Both the position numbers and the translations under genes were made by a program. Of a stretch of DNA of 64,000 nt, positions 11,012 through 23,321 are shown piece after piece. This DNA is from Staphylotrichum longicolle. Its lineage: Eukaryota > Ascomycota > Sordariomycetes > Sordariales > Chaetomiaceae. The stretch spans positions 2,294,001 through 2,358,000 of the forward strand of contig JAHCVI010000004.1 of NCBI GenBank assembly GCA_019096155.1. The letters are read 5' to 3'. Within the stretch, counting starts at the first letter, position 1; every line of letters starts with the position of its first letter. Under the pieces are notes generated by a model that saw only the letters and a program-made list of their open reading frames with translations, did not search any database and was not told the DNA's origin.

Positions 11012-14000
11012 TTTTGCGGAGGTTAGGCGTGTTTCGCGCGACTGGATCTGCGAAGGATATGGAAAGTCTGCATTCGAGTCGGATCGTCAGTCTTGGGATT
11101 CAATCAACATGAGGCGGCGTCGATTCGTAAACGACTGAATCAACGGAAGATGGCAGTCGACGATGGGGACAAATCGACATGCCCGGTGTTGTGGATGTTG
11201 GGTGGCGCTTGGAGGCAAAAGACCCCCGTAGATCGAGGTACAGGATCCCCGCAAACACTGGAGAGATGATGTGGTGGAAACGGGATCGGGATGCACGCGC
11301 CGGGAGGATGTTGTGGGCACGAGCCAACTCACCCGAGCTTTAGATGGGTCTGCAAACGAGGTCTGCTCGACTGGCGGTGGGCGGAGTTCGGCGGTTGCGA
11401 GGCGATGCACGCTTCGGTCGGTCGGCAACAAGGGACAGACAGAACAAAACAATTGCGCTGGCTAACTCGGCAAATGACCGGCAGATGCAAACGCGCGTCG
11501 GAGATGGGATGACAGGGAAAGGGGGAGAGAAAAATAATCGGATCCCAAGGCAGGGAGTTGGGTCGTGGTTTCTGCTCGCGAGGGCTCAGCCGTGTGTCCC
11601 CGTAACGTGACGTTGAAATCCGAGCCCCTAAAATGGGTCTCGACTTCGATTGAAGCGGCCGGTTCGCGGTCCGCAGTTCTCTGTGGTGCACTCAGTGGCC
11701 CCGGCACGGCCTAGTCCTCTGCGGCCTCGGGCGAAGGCGCACAGAGAGATGGTGGGATGGCGATGTGTCGTGAGGTGGTGGCGGGATGTGGAATGGAGAA
11801 GGAGGAAAAGACGAGGAAGGGAGACAGAAGGGGAAGGCAGGGCAGCGGAGTCGACCGGACAGGGGTAGCCAGCGGTCTGGCCAATCCTGCAGAGGCAACG
11901 CCGGTGGCTCGCAGGTGCTGCGGGCAGCCCGCCCGGGAAGTGAGCTGGTCCTTGCGCAGCCTCCCGCCCTGCCAATTCAGACCTGAATTCACCGCGCTGC
12001 AGTCTCTGCAGCGTCTGTTCTGCTGCACCTCCCCCTCGCTGCAGGTCCTTGCCACAACTCAACACCCCCAAATTGGTAGCAGATGCACAGACCAGGAGGC
12101 GTGGCACGGGTAGGTGGCAGCTGGGATGGGATGGGATAGAACAGGTGGGTGGATGGAAGCCCTGGTTGGATGAGATGGGATGGGACCTACGTGCCTGTGT
12201 CGCGTTTGTTGGAGACAGGAGCCCAGAAGTGCGCTCGCTGCGCTCTGGGATGGTGAGACTGCACTGTCACGGGCATTGCTTGATTGGGACCCAGTCGGCC
12301 GATTTCAAGCAAAATTACATTAGCCTTCACGAATCTCGCTGTTCAACGGCTAACAGAACCGAAGCCCTGGTCCTCGTCTGCCCCGTGCTTTCAGTGCCCT
12401 GCTTCTGCCCTTGAACGCCGCCATGCGACTGTGCAATCTCGAGCAGCCAAGCAGCACCTCAACGACCCTGTTCCTGTGTCCCACAGTACCTACAGAAACC
12501 ATGCACAGTAAGCCGGCAAGCAGGCGGGACTGAACCGACACGGCCAGGACAAGGAGTTTGCTTGTTTTCGCCCGAGAGAGGGGCCTGGCGATCCAGTGCA
12601 TCGACCTTGGCCGAGGGCAGCGATGAGCAAACCCGAAAAGTCAAAAAGCCAAAAAGCCAAAAAGGCCAGAACTGGAGGCTTGTGGGGACGATAGACGGCC
12701 CCAACCTCTCATCTCCACCGAGAGCGACCCCAGAACGGCATGGCTCCCAGCAATAAGACGGGGCCAAGTTGTCGCGGTGAGCCTCTGCGGACGGCTGGCG
12801 GTCAGCATCCATTTGTTGGGGAATGCGGCTCAATCGAGTTAGTTTAGCTGGCTAGTGGGGGGGCACAATAAACAATAAACCTTCAAAAGCTGCAGCGGGC
12901 CAGGAACCGCTCGCAGGCGGTCGTGTCTCCGCGCTTTGTTCAGGCACACGATGCCCTCCTCGGTCCTGTGGGGCCTTGTTCCGGTGGTTGCCAACAAAAA
13001 GTCCGGGGTGCATCCTTGCTGGTTCGTTTTCCGTCCCGCCTCCAAACCGTTGGACAAGACAGCAGACGCCCTCCTCATTTGATCAAAACCCATCAATCTG
13101 TTTTGCTACTGTGCAAGGTGGTGTACGGAGGAGCTGGTGGCATGGTGGTTGCACACATACCCAGGGCATCTTGAATTCGGCCGTCGCCACTGGCCCAAAA
13201 TCAGCCGGCTTGAAGGACCGCCTGACGACCGCTTTGTCCAAGACCGACGCCTGAGAACTGATCCAGCTGCGCCCAGCTCCGGAATCACGAGCGTTTTCCC
13301 GATTCGACACACCCTCCTCGGCCCAAGCTCCAACATCCGACGCTGGGCAAGGTGCATTGAGCGAGCGAAGCGCCCAGAAAAGGACTTCTCCAGCTCGGCT
13401 TGGCAAGCGGCAACCCGTAAAAATAGCTGCATCCAGCCCAGATCCAGATGCAGTTGGGAGACAAAACGGCAGCTTCCGAAGAAACATGCCCAAATGTTCC
13501 GACGCCCGCGTCTGCCCCCGCCCGGTACGGGGCATGCACAAGTTCACGGGCTGCAGATGCCGCATTTACTCGACGACGGGAACGACTCCAAATCACTAGT
13601 ATCAGATCGCGAACGGGAAGAGAGATCTGCCAGCGTATTTTCTTCTTTTTTCCGCCAGGCTGGTGACGCCCCCTTCCTCCCGTCTCCCAAGGTCTCTCTG
13701 AATGGACGCGGCATGAACAAACCTGCAGTGCTACTCTCCCCCAGAATGAGTTCCTCCAAGACCTGATCGCACCTCATCAATGCCGCCAGGCCACGGCGAA
13801 CACTCACCCACAAGAGGTCATCCCCATCAACCAAACTTCAATCTGCCCCCCATCACCAAATATACCCCCCAAGCCATACCACACCCTCCATCCGTTTCAT
13901 CACCCCTTGCCCTCCGCCCAGTCCAGCATCATGATTTGTCCCTCACAATCAAAACGAAATCTCGAGTCCGAGAAACTTGTCCAACCGCACGCATCACCCG

Positions 14001-14732
14001 CTCCTGCTTCAACGGGCATGTCAGTTTGATGGCAGTGCTCTCTCCCGGCTTCCGAGATGAAAAAGCCGTCTGGGGGACGAGAGGCAAAGTCAAAAAAGTT
14101 GATGCTGTGTAACACACCATGGAATTGGTCTTTTCACGCGCCCAGTATGTTTCAGCTGCCGGTTCTATCTTGTCCTATTTGGGCAAGTCAGTAAAGGTTC
14201 ATGAGTGAGTGGTATCTCGCGGTCTCGTCGATCGGTTCATGGCAGCATATGGACATGAAGATGTGGACACCGCACAAGCGCAGCACGAGGGTGAGGTTAG
14301 ACCTTCGCTCGAGACTCAAGACTCCCCTCAAGGTCAGCCAGAAGAGCAGCGCAGTTAGGCAGACGCAACAGGTGAATAGTAGTTGGGCTGGCAGAATGTT
14401 TACACGATACAACACAGAACAAGCAGCCTTCTGGAAAACCCTTTGCTTCTGCCATTAGGGCAGGAGTCAGCTCCTTAAAGCCGCCGCGTTTTCATGACAT
14501 ATCCCGACAGTAATGATACAGTTTGGTCTCGCGTGTACCGTTCTACGCCCGCAATCCCGTCATCTACAAGGAGAAAACAAAAACAAAAGAATAAACGAAT
14601 GATGCCTCCTTATCGTCAAGCAGGTTCCGTTTTCCATCCACAAGCATCCGTCCATCTCCACCCCATCCCGTCCCCGACCCCCAAATAAAAAGAAAACACT
14701 CAAGTCAACCCAATCCACGTCTCATCCCACGC
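11012..14732. other. long intergenic region upstream of casein kinase I
   Basis: 3.7 kb separate the kinase start from the Nup133 stop. No conserved coding sequence was seen. The right end should contain the Nup133 3' UTR, the left end the kinase promoter and possibly a long spliced leader. A small direct repeat of CAAAAAGC-type units (three tandem copies) lies at about 12642-12667. Open frames of 120-210 codons in the interval overlap in several frames and show no family signal. Confidence 0.45.
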
Positions 14733-17700
14733 TCAAACCGCAAACAAGCCACCGGGCATCGTCCTCCCCCCAACGACCCCCGCACTGCCATTAGCCTGCT
14801 GTATCTTCGCGACCAGCTTCCCTGAGGCCCCCTTAGCCCGCTTGGCCGCCGTCAGCCGGTCATACGTCACGGCAACCGTCTTCTCCGCGCACTCCCTCGT
14901 CGTGCGGTACCACGCGTCAAGCTGGGCCTTCTCAACGGCCGTGCGCAACTGCTTGTCCTCCCATCGCATGGCGTCAAGCAGCTTGCCGCGGAAGCCGTCG
15001 TCCATGGTGTCGAAGCGGCGGTCAAGCGTGTCGGTGAAGACGCCGAGGGCGTCGGAGGGCTTGAGGAAGGGGGCGAACTTGGGGTTGGAGTGTTCTAACA
15101 CGTAAGATGGTTAGTGATAAGGGAAGAAAGGGAGAGGGGGTGGATTGAGTAGTAGGCTTACGCTCGTCAACGACCGCAAAGAGAGTATGGTAGGCCGCTG
15201 TTTGGCCGACTGTGGCGAGCTGGTCGAGGTCGCCCTTGTCATTGGTCTCGTTAACGCGCTTCCAGTCGTCACGCGTAAAGCAGCGGCGCCAGATCAAGCG
15301 CTCGGCGTCGGCCCGCTCCTCGCCTTTGAGGCCGTACTGCGCAACCTTGAGCGCGAGATAGAACTGGTCGCCGATCGTGTCGTAGTGGTGAGAGCCAAGA
15401 GATGCCAGGGTGAGCAGGTCGATCAAGGTATGCGGCTGCAGCGCTTCATGCCGGAGCAGGCGTGACATCGAGTCTTCAAAGACCTGGTGGAGGGCTTTCT
15501 GACGCTTCGGAATCAGAACAGAATGCTCCTTCACCGCGAGCTCTAGCTCAGCCGATTCATCGACACCTTCTTGAATCGTGGGCAGGATTTGGCCGTAGAG
15601 GGCATCCTGAATCTTGATGAGTTCCAATGCCTGATCGATCCTCTCAAGGTTGACGCCGTTCTTCCCTTCATTGTCGGAGGGAGCACTGCTGACGCCGTCG
15701 CTGCTGGCAGCCTGCTCGGCCTCTTCGGCGAGGAGGGCCAGCTTGCCCAGGCTGAGTTCGATCTTCTTGTTCCAGACTTGTTGCTCACGGGTGAGACCCA
15801 GGTCCAGTAGGGTCTCGGCGGCGTGGTCAATGTCCTTCTCCCTCTCAACGTCGTTGATCCACGAGATCTTGGCGAGCTCCGGTTTGGTGCGGAGGAACTT
15901 GGTGGCGTACCCGTTCTTGTCGTAAGGGAAGTCCAGAACAGCCTCGACCCCGCTGTTCTCGAGCAAAACCTCGTACGCGCGGAAGGCAAAGCGCTCTTCG
16001 TACTCGTCAAACAGGCGGCCCATCTTCTGCTTCTTGATCTTAGCAAGCGCAAGGTTCTCTTGGGCTGCGCTGTCGGTTGTGTTTCCCTCCGCAGCGCTCT
16101 GCTCCAACGCTAGGATCTGCTGTACCACAACCTCAGCAAGTGAGTCAAACGCGTTATACTCCTTGGCGAGGTCAATGGCTTCTTCCCATAGATTGAAGTC
16201 CTTGAGCCTCAATATCTTGGAGTAGACATCGTCCTGATAGATTTGCTGATAGGTTCTGCCGCGCTCCTGCGCCTGCGCGTCATCACTCAGCGCAGCCCAC
16301 GCAGAGAACTCGGTGAGAGATGTGAGATACTGGCTGGTCAAAGACGGCAGAAGATGCCGAATCGACTCGAGAAGGCGCAGATCCACCGGGCTGTCTTTGG
16401 GAGATTGATCCAGATACCTCTCCAGCCATTGATAGCAGAACTCGACAAGCCTCTTGAGGTTGTTGGTGATGAAGAAAGTCGCAGTCCACGGCTCGGGGAT
16501 GGCATTGCCACCGGCGATGTCTTGGGGGTTGACGCCGTATTGCCGAGCGTGGTTGAGCCGGAACTGACGCGCTTCGAACAAGGCGCCGTTGTTCACCGTG
16601 ACGGCCTCCCAGACCAACCGGTTGATGCCGGCCTCGTCCGCCAGCTTCTCGGTGAAGTGGTACTTGATGATCTGGTAGGCCCAGGCGACGAAGATATCCA
16701 GCCTCCACACGTCGTTGATGAACCAGTGGCGCACGGGATCCACCTGGCCCACGGCCGGGTTGAGTTCCGTCTTTTGATTCTCGTTGATGTAGACTGCCGT
16801 CTCGGAAATGAGAGTCTTCTTGTCTCCCTTGTGACGTTCTGCGAGAAACTGCTCATGCTTCTGCCAGATCCAGGTGGCGACAGCCATCTTTTCAGCATTA
16901 TAAAGCAGCATCCACCGCGTGCGCGAGTCCAAGTCGACCTTGAGCGAGTTGAGATAAGCAATCAGCCCGTCGAGGTAGGCAATCCTGCTCTTCATGTTGT
17001 TCTCGAGAGACGCCGGCAAATTCGCAATGAACGGCGTTTTTGAGCTCACGATCTCGTGGCTCAGCTCGATCGCCGCGTTCCCAATCTCGTGGTTGCAAAA
17101 CGGAAGAGCTCTCCTCCCCTGGAACACCAACGGGTTGTCGCTCTTGACACCAAAGAAGACAGCCTGTTCCAGCTTGCTCTTCGCGGTGACCTCGGGTGGC
17201 GCGTCGCTCGCAAACCTGTCGACGTCGGTCACCGCAATCCTGACAGTTCCGACTCCTTGGAGTAGGAGCATCACGGTAGGATTTTTTGTCCGATGACGGT
17301 GCGGTCGCAGGTCATCCTGGGCATGTCCGTTCCCACTGGGCTCCTCGATGCCAGAACCAACGACCTGCAAGGTCTCCTCGTCCCGGAAATCCACCACATC
17401 CTCAAAGGCAGGTGGTATTATGTGACTATCCTTCTGCAGTTGTGACTCCGGTGAGTCAGGCGGGGCCACCATAGAAGCAACGACCACAGCCCGGTCGAAG
17501 ACGACGAAAGCAACCAGAGCAGGCCGTGGAAGGTAGATACGGGGCCTTTCCTGGGTCCCGGACCTCACAGGGCTGGTATATGAGGTCACCGGGCGGACAG
17601 TGCCGACGCGGGGTCCTTGGTGACCGATGACTACTTCGACAAGCGAGTACCGGGATTGGTGCTGCTTGCTGAAAGAGACCAGGAGCAACGCATGCTGCAA

Positions 17701-19064
17701 GGAGTCTTCTTCGTGAGTCAGTGCCTCGCTCAGCCGACTGGCATTGATGTACTTTTGTTCCAGTCCCCGAGGCACAAAAGTGAAGTCGAGCACCTCAAAC
17801 GAGTCTTGCGGGAAGCTGCTGGCGGTGGGATCCGCTTCGTGAATGGCTTCGACGAGCCGGTCTCGGATATCGGAATCGGCCAGAAGTTCGTGATGGCCAC
17901 CGCGGTGAATCTTCCAAGAGTGTAACCGGCCTTTGGATGTCGCGGCAACGACCACCCTCTCCCCGACTTTTGACCCATGACTGGTCCGCGCGGCAGCAAT
18001 GTCGCCCCGGAAAGCGGCGGAGCTCAACGCGTGACGGATCGTCCCGAAAAAGCCTAGGGCGTTGCCGCCGAGACCGCTCCGAAGAAACTGGACTGTGATT
18101 CCCGGCCGCCCGTGAGCATCCCGCACGCTCATGGACGCCATCCGGCCGGTGCTGAAAACCAAGACGAACCCGGCAGACTCGGCATTAACAATCTGGGTAA
18201 CGTGCTCGCCCGAGTACATGCCCGATATTGAGTCCTCGACACCAGTCCGTTGTTGGCGAATGAAGTCGAGGGTGGCTGCGCTCGAGATCGATTCCCAGTA
18301 AGCGATTTTGCCGCTCATTGGCATGACAATGACCAGCCCAGGTTCGTCAGAGGCGGCGGATGGGGTAACGAGGGACCCGATGGGGAGGGGGTCGGAGGCA
18401 TGCTTCGAGGGGTATGGGAGGGTGAACGTGAAGGTCTCGGGAGATGCTGTCGTCGAGGTATACGGCCAGACGAAGGCATGGGTATGTGTGAGGCTCAGGG
18501 CGTAGCCGCTCGATGAGTAGATGGCGCCGTGCTGTCGGTCTTTGGAAGAGTTCAGCGACACTTGTCCACGAAATATGCCGGCCTTGGAGGGCCCAAGTGT
18601 CTCAGCCTTACTTTGCGCGTCTGCGCGGAGCCTGTCCGGTAGTGCCGGCAGCTTGCTCACTGTAAATGCATTGTTTGTTGTCTGCAAACGGATGGTCAGC
18701 TCGAGGCGCACGTCAGAATCCAGGCAGTGATTGGAAGACGGACCAAAACAATGCTCCCGTCGCCCTTGCTGGTCCTCTCGCCCGGCTTGGGTTTCTTGGA
18801 TCGCACGCTGAGCTCCTTGCGCGGCGCGCCGGCGTTCTCGATACCGTCGCGCTTGGTCGAGTGAAGGTCGATCTTGTCGGGCTTGACCTCGTACATGTCG
18901 GGCTGCGAATCAGGATTCGCGAACGTCGTCTCGGAGAGCGGCACCCTTTGCCGCTTTGCCTTTGGCTGCTGGACAGAGGAATCGGCGCTGGGATGACGTT
19001 GTCGACGGCGGCTGCTTCGCGTGCCTTTGGCGGGCCCGCCTTCGTGCAGCGTGGGGGAAAACAT
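14733..19064 (-). CDS. NUP133: nucleoporin Nup133
   Basis: Three exons (19064-18744, 18681-15162, 15094-14733) give about 1400 aa, a normal fungal Nup133 length. Nup133 is a stem component of the Y-shaped Nup84/Nup107 complex of the nuclear pore scaffold. The N-terminus MFSPTLHEGG plus a basic disordered stretch leads into a beta-propeller-like region (from TVSKLPALPDRLR to about residue 550). The rest is an alpha-solenoid, with WMLLYNAEKMAVATWIWQKH, VYSKILRLKDFNLWEEAIDL and YDTIGDQFYLALKVAQYGL as recognisable Nup133 helices. The first intron (62 bp) is the weakest call: its acceptor TTGCAG and a CTGAC branch site are good, but the donor GTCCGT is unusual. Intron 2 has donor GTAAGC. It diverges from the AFG1-like gene. 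Confidence 0.9.
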
Positions 19065-20033
19065 TTTCGCAGCCGGTGTGATGGAATGGGTTTTTGGTGT
19101 TGCGGTCGCGCGACCTCGCGATGTAGTGCAGACGGCCAGAAACAAAGCTCTAATGAACCATCGCCTAGATAAGCAACGCTGGAAAAGATTGCGAAAAAAG
19201 GGCGGAAACAGAAAATTGGGCTGCCGTCGATTCTGAAGGCAGAAGAGAGTCGAAGAGAAGCTACCTGCGAGAGGATGGAAGCGGTTCTTCCCAACTTGTC
19301 AAGGCGGGCAGATGCACGAGTGACGAAGCCTTCGACGATTGGACTGTGTTGACTTTGGGCAAAAATTCCAAGGCTGTCACTGGCTGGAGCTGCGTCGTCG
19401 TGGATCCCAGCTGCTGCCAGCTCTTTCCTGCGTGCTGGCAGCCATCCGATTGAGTAGCCCCACACCCATTCTCATGGCAAGGAAGGCGCGAGCCTGGCAT
19501 GAGCCTGGCTCAGCCTGGGTCTGCACGGGCCCAAACGGCCTGTTTGCAGTGCCTTGCGCTGCGGCTGATGGAGCGGTTCCTGCCCTGGACCTTTTTTTCC
19601 CTCGTTGCCTTTGGTCCAATCAGTCAGGGCACTCGGCAGCAAACTGAGAGCAAGAATCCCATTGATTGATGGGGAGGATCAGTTGAGGATCAGAACTTCC
19701 AAACAAACAGCCTTGTTATCCCGCACACCTATCCCGCCTCTCTGAATCGCATTGTGCTCGTCTCTTTGGCACCCGCGCTTCTCGGGCAGTCAACGTTCCT
19801 GGCAGTCGGTGACATCATTACAGTTGCCGTCGAGATCGTGTCGGTTGTGAGCGAAACTCACACCAATCACCTTGGTTGCCCCCCAAAATTCCCGTTCGGG
19901 TTGTTGGCAGCCAGACCCGGAATGAATGTTCGCTAGCTACCAGAACATAACTACTGCACCAACAGAAAAGAGGGAAAGGGAGGGGCACAGGGACAAATAA
20001 AAGGGTAACCGAAGAGAGAAAAAAAAAGTGGCC
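19065..20033. promoter_or_regulatory. shared divergent promoter region (Nup133 / AFG1-like)
   Basis: A 969-bp interval between divergent starts. It has no recognised gene. A purine-rich GAGAGAAAAAAAAAG run lies immediately before the AFG1-like start. Specific factor sites were not identified. Confidence 0.5.
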
Positions 20034-21994
20034 ATGAAGCGGGCCGCGACGGCGGTCACCATCACTGACCCCTTTGTCAAATACACATCCCTCATCGCCA
20101 CAGGGGTCTACAACCCAGATGCGGCCCAGTACCGGCTCGCCCACCACCTACAAAAGGTCTACGTGAGGCTGAAAGATTACACCCCCTCGCACGAATACCG
20201 GAGCAGGCTCCGGGAGATCGCGAGGGCTGTCGAGAATCCCCAAGGCACCGACGGAAGAGAGCTCGCATCCTCTACCCACCCGATTCGCCGCAACCCCTTG
20301 TTTGCGCGCTTTTTCCAGACGGACGAAGGGAGGGAGAGTCTGGCCCTGGCGCGGGTCTTGACGAGCTACCAGGCCGCGCTCCATGTTGATTCCCCGAGGG
20401 GGTTGTTTCTTTCCGGGGAGGTGGGCACGGGCAAGTCGATGCTCCTCGACCTCCTGGCCGACGGTCTGCCGACGCGCCGCAAGAGGAGATGGCATTTTAA
20501 CACCTTTATGCTGCACGCCTTTTCGAGACTCGAGGAGTTCCGCAAGTCTCGCCCGCGGCTGTCTGCGGACAACCCGGAATATTCGCTGCTCTGGATGGCC
20601 AAGGAGCTCGTCGAGACATCTCCAATCCTGTTCCTCGACGAGTTTCAGCTGCCAGACAGAGCTGCGAGCAAGATCATGAGCAATCTTTTCGTCGCCTTCT
20701 TCCAGCTGGGCGGCGTTCTCGTCGCGTCGTCAAATAGAATGCCCGAAGAGCTCGAAAAGGCAACGGGGGGGTACTACTCGCCGCCGGCTACTGGTGGTTT
20801 GGTCGAGAAAGTACTGGGCCTTGGCAAGGGCCGGTTTGGTGGCGAGCTGTTTGGACAGAGCAGCGACTTTGCGGCTTTCCTTGAGGTACTCAAAGCCCGT
20901 TGTGATTTCTGGCACATGGAAGGCACACAGGACTGGAGGAGGAGAGAGAGCCGAGCAGTTCCGTTGCCTGAATTAGAATCAGGTTCCTCTGCGGAGTTGT
21001 TTGGAGGGGAACATTTCCAAGCGGAGCGTCACCCAACAAGCGACACCGACATCGAGTTGGCGAAAGAGAAAACCGAGGGCGATGCTCAAGTGCCGGCCAT
21101 GTATCTTTCGCCGTCTGATGGCGAAGAGGCATGGAGAGCTGCCCTGAGACATGCTGCTGGATCAAAAGACAGCACCCGGGAGGCTCAGGATTTGGGCTGG
21201 AAACCCTCCGCCTTGGTCGTTTACGGAAGGAAGGTAACCGTCCCTCGGCAACAAAACGGCGTTTCACATTGGGTCTTTTCTGAGCTTGTTAGCTCACTGG
21301 GGCCGGCGGACTATGTCACACTGGCATCCAACTACCACACTTTTGTGGTTGACCAAGTCCCGTCCTTAACATGGCCATGAAAAACGAGGCCCGGCGGTTC
21401 ATTACGCTCCTGGATGCGCTGTACGAGTCGCGGTGCAAGTTGGTTATCCGAGCCGCAGCTGGGCCTGACGACTTGTTCTTCCCCGACATGAGACCGCGGG
21501 CAGGGGAAGCTGATGCTGCCCCCGGGGCAGCTGGCCGGGATGAGACTGCCGACGCAACCTACTCAGAGACAGTCGCCGAAGTGTACCAGGACCAGGTGTC
21601 ACCGTTCCGCCCGAATGTCTCCACTTACTCGGAGTCGACCAACTCAAAGTACGATCCCGATCAGGACTCCGACTTTGGAAAGGAGCAGGACAGGAAGGTC
21701 GACTTCAACAAGACGGGCGCCTTCACCGGCGAGGACGAGCGGTTCGCCTACAAACGGGCCACGAGCCGTCTGTGGGAGCTGTGCAGCGCGCAGTGGCATG
21801 CGCGGACGGGCGACTGGTGGCAGCCTCTTCCCAAGGAGGCCAGGCACTGGGAGGGGACCGAGCCATCGAAGCCACCACCGTCGCCGCTTACAAAGAGTGC
21901 GGCGACCGAGATCACGATGGGAGAGTCGGTTGAGCTCGAGGAGCCTGCAGGCTTGGAGAGATTTCGGGTCGCGAGCTTGAAGGGAAGTGGGTAA
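20034..21994 (+). CDS. AFG1/LACE1-family AAA+ ATPase, frame broken near 21370
   Basis: AFG1-family ATPases act in mitochondrial protein quality control. The first frame from 20034 shows Walker A (GEVGTGKSM, Lys at about residue 134), Walker B (PILFLDEFQLPD) and sensor-1 (LVASSNRMPEELE), and runs to SLGPADYVTLASNYHTF. It then stops at TGA 21378-21380. The family continues directly with a KNEARRFITLLDALYE block, which is present but one frame away, from 21377 to the TAA at 21994. No GT-AG pair can bridge a gap of this size, so one base appears to be missing in or next to ACATGGCCATG. This is either an assembly error or a real truncation. The start is ATG 20034; no strong mitochondrial presequence is obvious. 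A Glu/Ser-rich insertion (about 310-410) and a long C-terminal extension are typical of fungal members. Confidence 0.82.
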
Positions 21995-23145
21995 CGAAGA
22001 AACAGAAGCCAAGACGCTTGCTTGGCTTCGTGCCGTCCCGGGAACTGTACCCCCAGTCTGTGCGTTCTCGAGACAAGACGACTCCGTTTTTGACAAATAT
22101 ACGCAGCGAGAAACGAGGCAAAATGTCTCAGTCACCTATTTGTTCAAGTATGTACACAGTTGCATTCACGTTGTTAGCAATGGTACATCCGTGCTGTGTA
22201 CACAGGGGGTCTCCGCACGCCCAAGGCTGCTGCCAGGGGAGATCGGGAATCCGGGATCTCTTGGCACGAGTTCGCTGGGTCGACCTTGAGTGGAGAACAA
22301 CCTGGAAGACTCCCGCTCCGAACTCCCGTCGCCAAACAACACAGCGACCGGGGTCAGCCCCTTAGCGTTACCCCATGGGGCAGAAGGGTCGGTACCAAGA
22401 TCGGCCATGCTATAGCGTTACACATGCTCTGAACACGCTCCTACGCATGTCATATTGGAAGTCCTCCAGGTTTCTTCGCCGTCATGTCCAACGAATTGGG
22501 CTGCGAATTCCGCGTCACAACTGCCGGTTTTTCCGGCAATCCCATCGCAACTCTCATCAACCACACCCCCTCCCCTGACCATCAAAGGGCAACCAATGAC
22601 ACCCCCCCGCCCCTCTTTTCAGTGCCCAGCAAAACGGTCTCCTGCCCAGAAGAGCAGGACGCGACACCCCGGAGCGAGTCCCGCCGGCGAACCTGGACTC
22701 ACATCCCCCATCCCCCCACCCCTTTTGGGTGCCTTGCCCGACACAGCCGAGGGCAGCAAGCACCAAAAGCTCCAATATGTGCTTGAGTTCTGTAGTTGCT
22801 GCTGTGTGATGAGCAGGGTTGTAGCTAGCTGAGAGCGACACAGAGAAGACCAGCTGTTGTTTCCTCCAATACCCCCGGCCATAACCATAATGGAAACCCT
22901 TCCCATTCTCGCGGCGCTGTACTTGTACCTCCCACCATAGCACAACCTCCCCCATCCCCTCTCTCGCTCACACACACACACTCTCCGTCTTGCACAGTTT
23001 ACCTCCCACCCCCCGTGCGTGTGCCGCCGCCGCCGCCGTGCTCCGTGTGTGTGATGCACCCCACCCCGGGGCCGCCGTCCCCATCCCCATCCCCATCCCC
23101 ATCCGCACACCCCCGCGCCTCAGCTATTCCTTGCCCGACACCACG
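21995..23145. promoter_or_regulatory. intergenic region and GT90 leader
   Basis: 1.15 kb between two plus-strand genes, containing the AFG1-like 3' UTR and the GT90 promoter and leader. The distal part is pyrimidine-rich, with a CA run at about 22969-22981 and CCATCC repeats at about 23085-23105. No gene was recognised. Confidence 0.5.
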
Positions 23146-23176
23146 ATGGGCGAGAAAACCCGCCTGCAGATGCTGA
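23054..23176 (+). other. upstream ORF overlapping the GT90 start
   Basis: An ATG at 23054 opens a 40-codon frame, rich in Ser-Pro from the CCATCC repeat, that ends at TGA 23174-23176. It is out of frame with GT90 and overlaps its ATG (23146). If the transcript starts upstream of 23054, this frame would reduce initiation at the main start. Whether it lies in the mature leader is unknown. Confidence 0.4.
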
Positions 23177-23283
23177 TGCGCCCGCGGCCGCGCCACCAGA
23201 ACCGCCGGCAGCTGCGCCACATCACCCTCGTCGCCGGCGTGCTCCTGGTCCTGTACTGCCTGGTATTTGTCTGGCGCCCGCCG

Positions 23284-23321
<38 letters not shown>

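Noticed and set aside
13137..13766. Plus-strand 209-codon frame
   Set aside because: It is overlapped by minus-strand frames of similar length and has no recognisable domain.
21371..21994. A separate gene starting at ATG 21371
   Set aside because: Its first residues are the middle of the AFG1 family's conserved C-terminal half, so it is the continuation of a frame-broken gene.
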